From contig RGCY01000017.1 of NCBI GenBank assembly GCA_009918865.1, positions 1 through 13,253 on the forward strand: a stretch of DNA of 13,253 nt, in the 5' to 3' direction. Positions 7,409-13,253 of the stretch are shown piece after piece. Position 1 is the first letter of the stretch. Every line of letters starts with the position of its first letter. Made by a program: the position numbers and the translations under genes. Source of the DNA: Actinomycetota bacterium. Its GTDB lineage: Bacteria > Actinomycetota > Actinomycetes > S36-B12 > UBA5976. The notes below the pieces were generated by a model. That model saw only the letters and a list, made by a program, of their open reading frames with translations. It did no database searches and was not told the origin of the DNA.

Positions 7409-7418
7409 AGCGTACGGT
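7409..7418. promoter_or_regulatory. Overlapping divergent -10 elements of trmI and the recB-like gene
   Basis: Only 24 bases separate the two start codons. TACGGT (7413-7418, plus) ends 6 bases before the recB-like ATG at 7425. TACGCT (7414 to 7409, minus) ends 8 bases before the trmI ATG at 7400. The two hexamers share the central TA. Both genes would be leaderless and only one polymerase could sit there at a time. Neither gene has a Shine-Dalgarno site. Confidence 0.6.
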
Positions 7419-7424
7419 AGGCAC

Positions 7425-8258
7425 ATGACGGACGCGGCGGACACAAGCGCGGAATCTGCAGGTTCGCCGGACTTCGTGGGACGACTTTCTCCAAGTCGAG
7501 CCAGTGACTTTATGACCTGCCCGTTGCTCTACCGCTTCAGGACCATCGACAGGCTCCCAGAACCAGCGAGTAAAGCCATGGCGAAGGGCACCTTGGTCCA
7601 TCTAGTCCTTGAACGACTTTTCGATGCACATCACGATGAGCGCACCCTCGATCACGCGCATGGCCTTGTGGCAGGCGCGTGGGATGAGCTCGCTGATCGA
7701 CCTGAGTACGCAGAAATCTTGCCAACTCTTGAAGTTGATGACTGGCTGCGCAGCACTCAAGATTTGATCACTCGGTACTTCCAAATGGAAGACCCTCGTG
7801 CGGTATCTCCAACCCACCGCGAAGCGCCAGTGGAATTTCAGGTCGCGGACGATTTGGTGTTGCGAGGTCTTGTTGACCGAATCGATGTGCACCCCAATGG
7901 AGACACTGTCATCGTTGATTACAAGACTGGAAAAGCACCAAGCCCACAGTATGAACAAAAGGCCATGTTTCAAATGCGCTTTTACGCACTGGTGCTGTGG
8001 CGCACCACCGGGGTGCTGCCCATGAGCCTTCGGCTGATGTATCTAGCGGACGGTCAATCATTGGTGGACACGCCAAATGCCGACGATTTGTTGGCTACCC
8101 AACGAAAGGTGCTGGCACTGTGGGAAGCGATTCGCTCGGCACATGCGAAAGAAGACTTCAGACCTAGACCATCAGCACTGTGTAAGTGGTGCAACTTCGC
8201 ACACCTGTGCCCATCTCATGACGGGACGCCGCCACCATTTCCTCAACCTCGAACCTGA
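7425..8258 (+). CDS. RecB-family nuclease with a probable 4Fe-4S cluster
   Basis: This 277-residue protein belongs to the PD-(D/E)XK group related to RecB, AddB and Cas4. It begins with SPSRASDFMTCPLLYRFR, which supplies the first cluster cysteine (Cys32). HLVLERLFD follows, then the acidic GLVDRID, and the nuclease motif DYKTGK (165-170) with Asp165 and Lys167. Three further cysteines in CKWCNFAHLC (253-262) complete the four ligands of an iron-sulfur cluster. It probably cuts DNA in repair; its substrate is unknown. The same gene lies next to trmI in many actinobacteria. The start at ATG 7425 is preferred because the -10 TACGGT is placed for it, while the longer frame from 7356 would overlap trmI. 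It converges with the HAD gene, leaving 19 bases. Confidence 0.9.
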   Translation: MTDAADTSAESAGSPDFVGRLSPSRASDFMTCPLLYRFRTIDRLPEPASKAMAKGTLVHLVLERLFDAHHDERTLDHAHGLVAGAWDELADRPEYAEILPTLEVDDWLRSTQDLITRYFQMEDPRAVSPTHREAPVEFQVADDLVLRGLVDRIDVHPNGDTVIVDYKTGKAPSPQYEQKAMFQMRFYALVLWRTTGVLPMSLRLMYLADGQSLVDTPNADDLLATQRKVLALWEAIRSAHAKEDFRPRPSALCKWCNFAHLCPSHDGTPPPFPQPRT

Positions 8259-8277
8259 GTGCGCAATTCCTTCGACA

Positions 8278-8994
8278 TCATTCTTGTGTGTCTACGGTGA
8301 GCATCTGAGTTGTCCGTCGCATCCATTGGACGTTCACACCACTGAGTGAAGTGGTCACATGCATGCGTGGGTGAGGCACAAGACCCCCAACGTGCGGAAC
8401 CGCAATCACCATCGCGCCACTTGCTAGGGCAGCCTGCGTTCCGGTGGGTGAATCCTCGAAAACCAACATCGCCGATGGTGCGCATCCAAATTGTCGGGCG
8501 GCTTCGAGATATGGGTCAGGGGCCGGTTTGGTCTGCGGCACGTCATCGGCTGAAATTGTGAAAGCGAATGTCCGTGCCGCATGTCCAAGCGCGTTCAAGA
8601 CGCCATTGACAATTGGGCGAGGTGAAGCAGAAACAAGAGCGTGTGGAAGGTTCATGGCGGCGCACTCGGCCACCAGTTCACGGGCCCCTGGCAACCATTT
8701 CACGGGTTCGGTTGCCAACAGCGCAATCACGCGTTCGATGACATCCGAGATGATGGTGTCGCGGTCACCACCACCTGCTCGCGCCATGATGATATTGGCA
8801 ACCTTTTCCATGGGTCCCCCAACACATTCAATGGAATCTGCTTCTGTCCAGTGACCTCCCATGGCTGCTGCCACTTCTGCCTCTGCTCGCCACCAAAGTG
8901 GTTCGGTGTCAACGAGTAGGCCATCCATATCAAATGCAACGGCTGCCAAAACAGAGCCTTTGGTGGGGGTGGGCTGATCCTCGATGCGGCTCAT
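8278..8994 (-). CDS. HAD-superfamily phosphatase, beta-phosphoglucomutase-like subgroup
   Basis: The 238-residue protein carries the four HAD motifs: FDMDGLLVDTE (nucleophile Asp22, acid/base Asp24), VSASPRP (Ser122 or Ser124), KPAPDPYLEAA (Lys156) and FEDSPTG (Glu180, Asp181). A helical cap lies between the first two, as in the beta-phosphoglucomutase and sugar-phosphate phosphatase subgroup. It should remove phosphate from, or move it on, a small metabolite in the cytoplasm; the substrate cannot be read from the sequence. It diverges from the PAC2 gene across 35 bases and has a TACCGT hexamer placed for a leaderless start at ATG 8994. The last residues (about 210-238) are unlike the motif-bearing core and probably variable. 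Confidence 0.92.
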   Translation of the reverse strand: MSRIEDQPTPTKGSVLAAVAFDMDGLLVDTEPLWWRAEAEVAAAMGGHWTEADSIECVGGPMEKVANIIMARAGGGDRDTIISDVIERVIALLATEPVKWLPGARELVAECAAMNLPHALVSASPRPIVNGVLNALGHAARTFAFTISADDVPQTKPAPDPYLEAARQFGCAPSAMLVFEDSPTGTQAALASGAMVIAVPHVGGLVPHPRMHVTTSLSGVNVQWMRRTTQMLTVDTQE

Positions 8995-9002
8995 GGCGTG
9001 TC

Positions 9003-9023
9003 ACGGTACTTCACGCCTAGGCT
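9003..9023. promoter_or_regulatory. Divergent leaderless promoters of HAD and PAC2 genes
   Basis: TAGGCT (9018-9023, plus) ends 6 bases before the PAC2 start codon GTG at 9030. TACCGT (9008 to 9003, minus) ends 8 bases before the HAD ATG at 8994. Both predict transcripts starting at the initiator codon. No Shine-Dalgarno site is seen for either gene. No clear -35 elements were found. Confidence 0.6.
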
Positions 9024-9029
9024 ACCCAT

Positions 9030-9869
9030 GTGAACGCGCCGAACCCTTGGCCTGAAATGCACCATCCATTGGTCATTGTGGCTTTTTCTGGGTGGAGCGA
9101 TGCCGCGGATAGTGCCACCGAGGCACTTGAACACCTCTCGCTATGCGCCGACGCCCGAGATGTGTTGGAAGTTGACTTACAAGATTTTATCGATTTTCAA
9201 GACAACAGACCACACACTGTTTTGGATGCCGATGGAGTTCGCCATATTGAATGGCCCACAGCGCGGATTCGAGTGGGCAAGCTTCGGGAAATTGACGTGG
9301 TGCTGATTGATTCAGATGAACCCAATCTGCGTTGGCGAACTTTCGCAGAGGACATCACGTCACACATCGCACACCTTGAACCACAGTGCGTGCTTTTTCT
9401 TGGAGCGCTACTTGCAGATGTGCCGCACACACGCACATTGCCTGTAACGGGCACCACAACCGACCCGGAGATTGCTTCACGATGCGATATGGGACCAAAC
9501 ACCTATGAAGGACCCACGGGACTCCTTGGAGTGATGGCAGTTGAGTGCATCACTCAGGGGTTGCCTGTGGCATCTTTGTGGGCAACCGTCCCGCACTACC
9601 TCTCTCATAGTCCGTGTCCCCCAGCCGTTCTTGGGCTTCTCAACGCAATCGAAGATGTGGCTCAAGTGGCGCTGCCCCAAGGAGACTATGCCGAACAGAC
9701 GCGCGCGTGGCAACGTCGTTGTGATGAGCTGGCAGAAGACGACGAAGACCTGCGTGGCTACATCACTGCACTAGAAGAGCAGCACGACGCACATGAATCT
9801 CCGGAAGCCACCGGCGACGCGATTGCTCGTGAATTTGAGCGCTACTTGCGACGCCGGGGTGACAGTTAG
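9030..9869 (+). CDS. PAC2-family protein
   Basis: The 279-residue product begins at GTG 9030. It shows the family opening VIVAFSGWSDAADSATEALEHL in part (residues 15-36), GPTGLLGVM in the middle, and SLWATVPHYLSH, all typical of actinobacterial PAC2 proteins. The name comes from a eukaryotic proteasome-assembly chaperone; the bacterial role is unknown. In many actinobacteria the gene sits near the Pup-proteasome locus, yet that locus is missing here. The acidic C-terminal third (about 220-279) looks helical. The start codon is supported by the -10 TAGGCT exactly 6 bases upstream. Its stop TAG overlaps the pgi stop TAA on the other strand by 3 bases. Confidence 0.9.
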   Translation: MNAPNPWPEMHHPLVIVAFSGWSDAADSATEALEHLSLCADARDVLEVDLQDFIDFQDNRPHTVLDADGVRHIEWPTARIRVGKLREIDVVLIDSDEPNLRWRTFAEDITSHIAHLEPQCVLFLGALLADVPHTRTLPVTGTTTDPEIASRCDMGPNTYEGPTGLLGVMAVECITQGLPVASLWATVPHYLSHSPCPPAVLGLLNAIEDVAQVALPQGDYAEQTRAWQRRCDELAEDDEDLRGYITALEEQHDAHESPEATGDAIAREFERYLRRRGDS

Positions 9870-11488
9870 TCGCTCTCTGCGAGTGAGCGAAGTTGCGCAA
9901 TGCTGGCTGACGTAAATTCCGGAACTGCTGAGTCTGGCCTGTCGTCTCCGGTGATGAATGGCACCAAACGAGTGGCAACCTCTTTGCCGTATTCAACTCC
10001 CCACTGATCAAAAGAGTTGATGCCCCAGATGACGCCTTCAACAAAGGTTGCATGCTCGTACAGCGCCACGAGAGCGCCGAGTGAATGTGGGGTCAGCACC
10101 TTTGACCACAAGAGGGTGCATGGGCGGTTTCCTGGCATCACTTTGTGTTCGACCAAGTCTGGGGCAACGCCAGCGGCGTGAAGTTCTGAAGCACTGCGAC
10201 CAAGGGCCATGACTTGTGCCTGGGCTAGCGCATTTGCAACCAAGGTGGCGTGCTGGCGCGCCGCATCATGACGTGACTGTGAAAACACGATGATGTCGCA
10301 CGCCACTGGTTGCGTGCCTTGATGGATGAGTTGATGGAAGGAGTGTTGCCCGTTCGTGCCAGGCTCACCCCAGAGCACAGGTGCAGTTTCGATTGAGACG
10401 GCGTTACCATCCGCAGCCACGCGTTTTCCGTTGCTTTCCATAGTGAGTTGTTGCAGGTAGGCCGGCAAACGGTGCAGGTATTGCTCGTACGGCAACACGG
10501 CTCGCGTGGGGATATTGAGGAAATTTCGATTCCAAACGCCGAGCAGTGCCATCACAACCGGCAGGTTGTTCGCTAGTTCAGCTGTTCGAAAATGAATATC
10601 CATGTCCCGCATCCCGGCGAGAAACTCTTCGAACGCGGACACTCCCACAGCGAGCATCACTGACAGACCGATGGCTGAACCAACGGAATATCTGCCGCCC
10701 ACCCAGTCCCAAAAGCCGAAAACTCTGTCTTCCGAAATGCCGAATTCCTCAGCAAGGTCTACCGCTGTAGACAGCGCGACGAGATGCGCCCCGATGTTTG
10801 ACTCGCGAGGTAGACCCGCTTCAAGCCATGTGCGCACAAGCCGCGCATTTGCCATGGTTTCAGTAGTCGTGAAAGTTTTTGATGCGATGAGAACGAGAGT
10901 GGTGTGTGGGTTGAGTCCACGGAGTTTTTCGTGTGCATCAGTGGGATCAACATTTGAAATGAAGTGAGGTGCCAATCCACCCTGCAGATCCTTAAGTGCT
11001 TGCGTCACCATCACCGGGCCAAGGTCGCTGCCGCCAATGCCGATGTTCACTACATCGGTGAATCTTTGACCCGTGGCACCAACCTCATCACCGCTAAGAA
11101 CGCGCTCGGTGAATGCGCGCATCGCACCCAACACAGCCTGAGACTCCTTTACGCAGTCAACTCCGTCCACAACAACCGAATCGTGAGCATTGGCACGTAA
11201 GGCAGTGTGCAAAACCGAACGGTTTTCCGTGGTGTTGATGCGCTGCCCCGTGAACATCGCTTCTGTCGCCGTCGAGATGCCGCGATCAAAAGCAAGGGCG
11301 AGCAGATCGCTCATGACTTCAGCGGACACTCGTTGCCGGGACCAGTCAAGGGTCCACCCAGCGCCCTGAAGATGGCATGTGCGGCCTCGCTCTGGACGGC
11401 GCTCAAGAAGGTCTCGAAAATGTTCGCTGCGCGCACGTTCTGCATGTGCAGTCAACTTTTGCCAACTAGGCAACGTTGTCACGTCCAT
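9866..11488 (-). CDS. pgi: Glucose-6-phosphate isomerase
   Basis: Pgi interconverts glucose 6-phosphate and fructose 6-phosphate in glycolysis and gluconeogenesis. From ATG 11488 the protein has 540 residues, the normal length. It shows NIGIGGSDLGP (148-158), SKTFTTTET (203-211, phosphate-binding), DWVGGRYSVGSAIG (261-274), TMESNGK (349-355, catalytic Glu351), GEPGTNGQHSFHQLIHQG (374-391, catalytic His) and the Lys in WGVEYGKE (Lys502). All key residues are present. GAAGG 6 bases before 11488 favours this ATG over the in-frame TTG at 11494. It diverges from gnd, sharing a compact promoter region, and meets PAC2 tail to tail. The pgi-gnd pair is not in the syntenic M. tuberculosis interval as I recall it. 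Confidence 0.97.
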   Translation of the reverse strand: MDVTTLPSWQKLTAHAERARSEHFRDLLERRPERGRTCHLQGAGWTLDWSRQRVSAEVMSDLLALAFDRGISTATEAMFTGQRINTTENRSVLHTALRANAHDSVVVDGVDCVKESQAVLGAMRAFTERVLSGDEVGATGQRFTDVVNIGIGGSDLGPVMVTQALKDLQGGLAPHFISNVDPTDAHEKLRGLNPHTTLVLIASKTFTTTETMANARLVRTWLEAGLPRESNIGAHLVALSTAVDLAEEFGISEDRVFGFWDWVGGRYSVGSAIGLSVMLAVGVSAFEEFLAGMRDMDIHFRTAELANNLPVVMALLGVWNRNFLNIPTRAVLPYEQYLHRLPAYLQQLTMESNGKRVAADGNAVSIETAPVLWGEPGTNGQHSFHQLIHQGTQPVACDIIVFSQSRHDAARQHATLVANALAQAQVMALGRSASELHAAGVAPDLVEHKVMPGNRPCTLLWSKVLTPHSLGALVALYEHATFVEGVIWGINSFDQWGVEYGKEVATRLVPFITGDDRPDSAVPEFTSASIAQLRSLAESD

Positions 11489-11494
11489 GTTCAA

Positions 11495-11500
11495 CCTTCA
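11495..11500 (-). promoter_or_regulatory. Shine-Dalgarno site of pgi
   Basis: TGAAGG (11500 to 11495, minus strand) lies 6 bases before ATG 11488 and decides that start over the TTG at 11494, which overlaps the end of the site. It also marks pgi as a leadered gene. Confidence 0.55.
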
Positions 11501-11558
11501 TCGGAGTCAGCGCCATTGGCGTCGGTCTGTCAGCACCCAAAAGTGAGCGCCACATGGG

Positions 11559-11574
11559 TAGGCTGACAAGCCTA
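11559..11574. promoter_or_regulatory. Inverted repeat of two TAGGCT hexamers: shared pgi/gnd promoter or operator
   Basis: TAGGCT-GACA-AGCCTA is a perfect inverted repeat with a 4-base spacer. The left arm reads TAGGCT toward gnd and the right arm reads TAGGCT toward pgi, the same hexamer that sits 6 bases before helY and PAC2. Used as -10 elements, they would give starts near 11571 (gnd, leader about 52 bases) and 11562 (pgi, leader about 74 bases), each inside the other's hexamer. A further TAGGC lies at 11587-11591. The repeat is seen directly; whether it is two promoters or a regulator site is inference. Confidence 0.5.
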
Positions 11575-11610
11575 TGCATTCGGTTGTAGGCACCCCGTAT
11601 GCCGCGGTGA

Positions 11611-11615
11611 AAGGA
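11611..11615 (+). promoter_or_regulatory. Shine-Dalgarno site of gnd
   Basis: AAGGA lies 7 bases before ATG 11623 and 4 bases before the in-frame TTG at 11620, so it favours the ATG. Confidence 0.55.
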
Positions 11616-11622
11616 CTCGTTG

Positions 11623-12660
11623 ATGTCGCAGGGCAGCACTGACCATGACCTGTTGATGATTGGTGCCGGTCGAATGGGCGCCGGATTGGTTCGCCGCCTC
11701 TTGCGTTCGGGCCTATCCGTCGGCGTAACCGATGTCAGTCCGGAGTCGGTTGCTGCCTTGGAATCCCTCGGAGCAACCGGCTACCCAAGTGTGGAAGCGA
11801 TGTTCGTTGCCACGCGCGGCCCACGGGCCGTGTGGGTGATGGTGCCGGCTGGGGACATCACCTCCTCCGTGTTGGAAACAGTTCTCGGTCTTGTTGATGC
11901 TGATGACATCGTCATTGACGGCGGAAACTCTCGGTACACAGACGCGATTGCGCGAGCCGCAAAATTCGCAGCACGCGATGCAAACTTTCTGGATGTTGGA
12001 ACCTCTGGAGGTGTCTGGGGGGATGTGCGTGGCTTTTGCTTGATGATTGGTGGCGAGCGAAATGCTGTTGACCGACTTCGCCACATCTGGGATGCGCTGG
12101 CTCCAGGGGTAGGCAGCGCCGAGCGGACCGACGCCTCAGTAGCAACAGCTACGCCACAAGAGGCTGGATGGCTGCATTGTGGACCAAGTGGAGCGGGGCA
12201 TTTCGTCAAGATGGTGCATAACGGCATCGAATATGGTGCGATGGCAGCGTATGCAGAAGGACTCAACATCTTGGCAAATGCGGATGCTGGACTCAAAGTG
12301 CGCACCAAGGATGCTGAGACGAGTCCGCTATCAAACCCGGAGCACTACCAATACGACTTTGACCTCGCTGCCATAACTGAAGTGTGGCGCCGAGGTAGCG
12401 TGGTGGCGTCATGGCTACTTGACCTCACCGCTGCTGCACTCGCTCAAGACCCGGACCTTTCAACTTATCAAGGTCGAGTAAGTGACTCCGGCGAAGGTCG
12501 ATGGACTGTCGATGCGGCAGTTGACATCGGGGTGCCGGTGCCAGTGCTGGCATCAGCGCTGTTCTCACGGTTTGCATCACGAGGCAATGACGACACTGCG
12601 AACAAGGTGCTCAGCGCCATGCGCAAAGCGTTTGGTGGGCATCTCGAAAGTCCGAACTAG
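11623..12660 (+). CDS. gnd: 6-phosphogluconate dehydrogenase, decarboxylating, short form
   Basis: This enzyme oxidises and decarboxylates 6-phosphogluconate to ribulose 5-phosphate in the pentose phosphate pathway. From ATG 11623 it has 345 residues, the short type rather than the roughly 470-residue type. It shows the nucleotide fold IGAGRMGAGLVRRLL (13-27), GGNSRYTDA, DVGTSGGVWG, and the substrate motif GPSGAGHFVKMVHNGIEYG with the catalytic Lys and Asn. A helical C-terminal domain follows (FDLAAITEVWRRGSVVASWL, then SRFASRG). An acidic Asp37 (VTDVS) stands at the end of the second strand where NADP-dependent forms have Asn-Arg, which suggests NAD use; this is inference. It diverges from pgi and converges with mshC, leaving 17 bases. 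Confidence 0.93.
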   Translation: MSQGSTDHDLLMIGAGRMGAGLVRRLLRSGLSVGVTDVSPESVAALESLGATGYPSVEAMFVATRGPRAVWVMVPAGDITSSVLETVLGLVDADDIVIDGGNSRYTDAIARAAKFAARDANFLDVGTSGGVWGDVRGFCLMIGGERNAVDRLRHIWDALAPGVGSAERTDASVATATPQEAGWLHCGPSGAGHFVKMVHNGIEYGAMAAYAEGLNILANADAGLKVRTKDAETSPLSNPEHYQYDFDLAAITEVWRRGSVVASWLLDLTAAALAQDPDLSTYQGRVSDSGEGRWTVDAAVDIGVPVPVLASALFSRFASRGNDDTANKVLSAMRKAFGGHLESPN

Positions 12661-12677
12661 AACGTCCACACCTCAGG

Positions 12678-13253
12678 CTAAATCTGAACTCCGAACAAAG
12701 AATCAGCTAAATCGCGCAGCAACACTTCACCGACCACCGTTCGAGAATCAGATTCCCGGCATCGCTGATCGATAATCTGCATCGCTGTGTCGGTGTCTAA
12801 GTCATTGCGCAGCGCTGTTCGAACATCGGCCAATATTGAATCCACGGCGACCTCGGCATGCGCGGTCCAAAGCGCAAGTCGCGTCTCGCCGCGTTCAAGT
12901 ACAGCCTGCGTCCACTCACGGTCGTCGCGGTAGTGCCCTTCCGCGAGCGCTAAGCGCAATGCGGACATGGAAACTCCGTTGGCTCGCAATTGGGAAACCA
13001 AGACAAGATTTCCGAGACTCTTACTCATCTTCTCACCTTGATAACCGATGAGGCCAGCGTGAACATAGGCCTGCGCTAGCGACTGCCCGGTAAGTGCCTT
13101 TACTTGCGCATTACACATGTCGTGATGTGGGAACAGCAAGTCGCGACCACCGCCCTGCACCGTCAACGGCGCTTGCAGATGCCGCAACGCAATGGCGACG
13201 CATTCAATGTGCCAACCCGGACGCCCAAAACCTAGGGCGCCACTCCACGATGG
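12678..13253 (-). CDS. mshC: Mycothiol ligase MshC (5' part off the right edge)
   Basis: MshC joins cysteine to glucosaminyl-inositol using ATP, the third enzymatic step of mycothiol synthesis, and derives from cysteinyl-tRNA synthetase. The frame is open to the right edge; the last 191 residues are visible, about half of the usual roughly 410. It shows GRPGWHIEC (zinc-binding Cys), VQGGGRDLLFPHHD (zinc-binding His) and the nucleotide-binding EKMSKSLGN (KMSKS at 13017-13031). LALAEGHYRDDREWT follows, then a short helical tail. QGGG in place of the HGGG usual in CysS, and the absence of a long anticodon-binding domain after KMSKS, favour MshC over CysS. Mycothiol is an actinobacterial marker, which supports the taxonomic call. 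Confidence 0.88.
   Translation of the reverse strand, partial: PSWSGALGFGRPGWHIECVAIALRHLQAPLTVQGGGRDLLFPHHDMCNAQVKALTGQSLAQAYVHAGLIGYQGEKMSKSLGNLVLVSQLRANGVSMSALRLALAEGHYRDDREWTQAVLERGETRLALWTAHAEVAVDSILADVRTALRNDLDTDTAMQIIDQRCRESDSRTVVGEVLLRDLADSLFGVQI

Noticed and set aside
7602..7973. A 123-codon open frame on the minus strand
   Set aside because: It is antisense to the recB-like nuclease, including the DYKTGK codons, and shows no domain.
8259..8277. An intrinsic terminator between the recB-like and HAD genes, or at 12661-12677
   Set aside because: No GC-rich hairpin with a T tract was seen in either gap.
12678..13253. cysS (cysteinyl-tRNA synthetase) for the right-edge gene
   Set aside because: QGGG and the short tail after KMSKS fit MshC better; the missing N-terminus leaves a small doubt.
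1..13253. CRISPR arrays, insertion sequences, tRNA or rRNA genes, phage or defence islands
   Set aside because: No regular repeats, transposase motifs, tRNA-like folds or defence genes were seen; the window reads as conserved chromosomal backbone.

Overview
The window looks like a chromosomal stretch from an actinobacterium (Actinomycetota) of moderate GC content (mid-50s percent by eye). The evidence is the gene set and its order: mshC (mycothiol synthesis), PAC2 protein, HAD phosphatase, RecB-like nuclease, trmI, lipoprotein FKBP, pafB, pafC, tatA, tatC, helY. From memory this is the same backbone as the Mycobacterium tuberculosis region between mshC and helY. No insertion sequences, phage genes, CRISPR arrays, tRNAs or rRNAs were seen, and no gap between genes exceeds about 140 bases.

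Layout, left to right. Bases 1-2481 (minus) hold helY, a Ski2-like DEVH helicase whose C-terminus runs off the left edge. Bases 2491-3517 (minus) hold tatC and tatA of the twin-arginine exporter, and 3548-3838 (minus) a small protein with two CxxC pairs. Bases 3915-5788 (minus) hold the WYL regulators pafC and pafB; pafC is broken. Bases 5810-7400 (minus) hold a lipoprotein FKBP prolyl isomerase and trmI. A RecB-family nuclease (plus, 7425-8258) diverges from trmI. A HAD phosphatase (minus, 8278-8994) and a PAC2 protein (plus, 9030-9869) diverge from each other. Glucose-6-phosphate isomerase (minus, 9866-11488) and a short 6-phosphogluconate dehydrogenase (plus, 11623-12660) diverge from a shared promoter region. 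The C-terminal half of mshC (minus) enters from the right edge.

Three things stand out. First, the Pup-proteasome block (arc/mpa, dop, pup, prcB, prcA, pafA) that normally sits between trmI and FKBP/pafB in actinobacteria is absent, leaving a 22-base gap. Second, pafC has lost the core of its WYL domain in an out-of-frame deletion, although both flanking parts are well preserved. Third, the promoters are very regular: a TANNNT -10 hexamer (TAGGCT, TACGGT or a close variant) lies 6-8 bases before the start codon of helY, the FKBP gene, trmI, recB-like, HAD and PAC2, which predicts leaderless mRNAs. In contrast tatA, the CxxC gene, pgi and gnd have 5' leaders with Shine-Dalgarno sites.

Functionally, the window joins glycolysis/pentose phosphate entry (pgi, gnd), thiol redox (mshC), tRNA modification (trmI), DNA/RNA handling (recB-like, helY), damage-response regulation (pafB, broken pafC) and protein export (tatAC, FKBP lipoprotein). 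All homology statements are from reading the sequence and memory of the families; no search was run.
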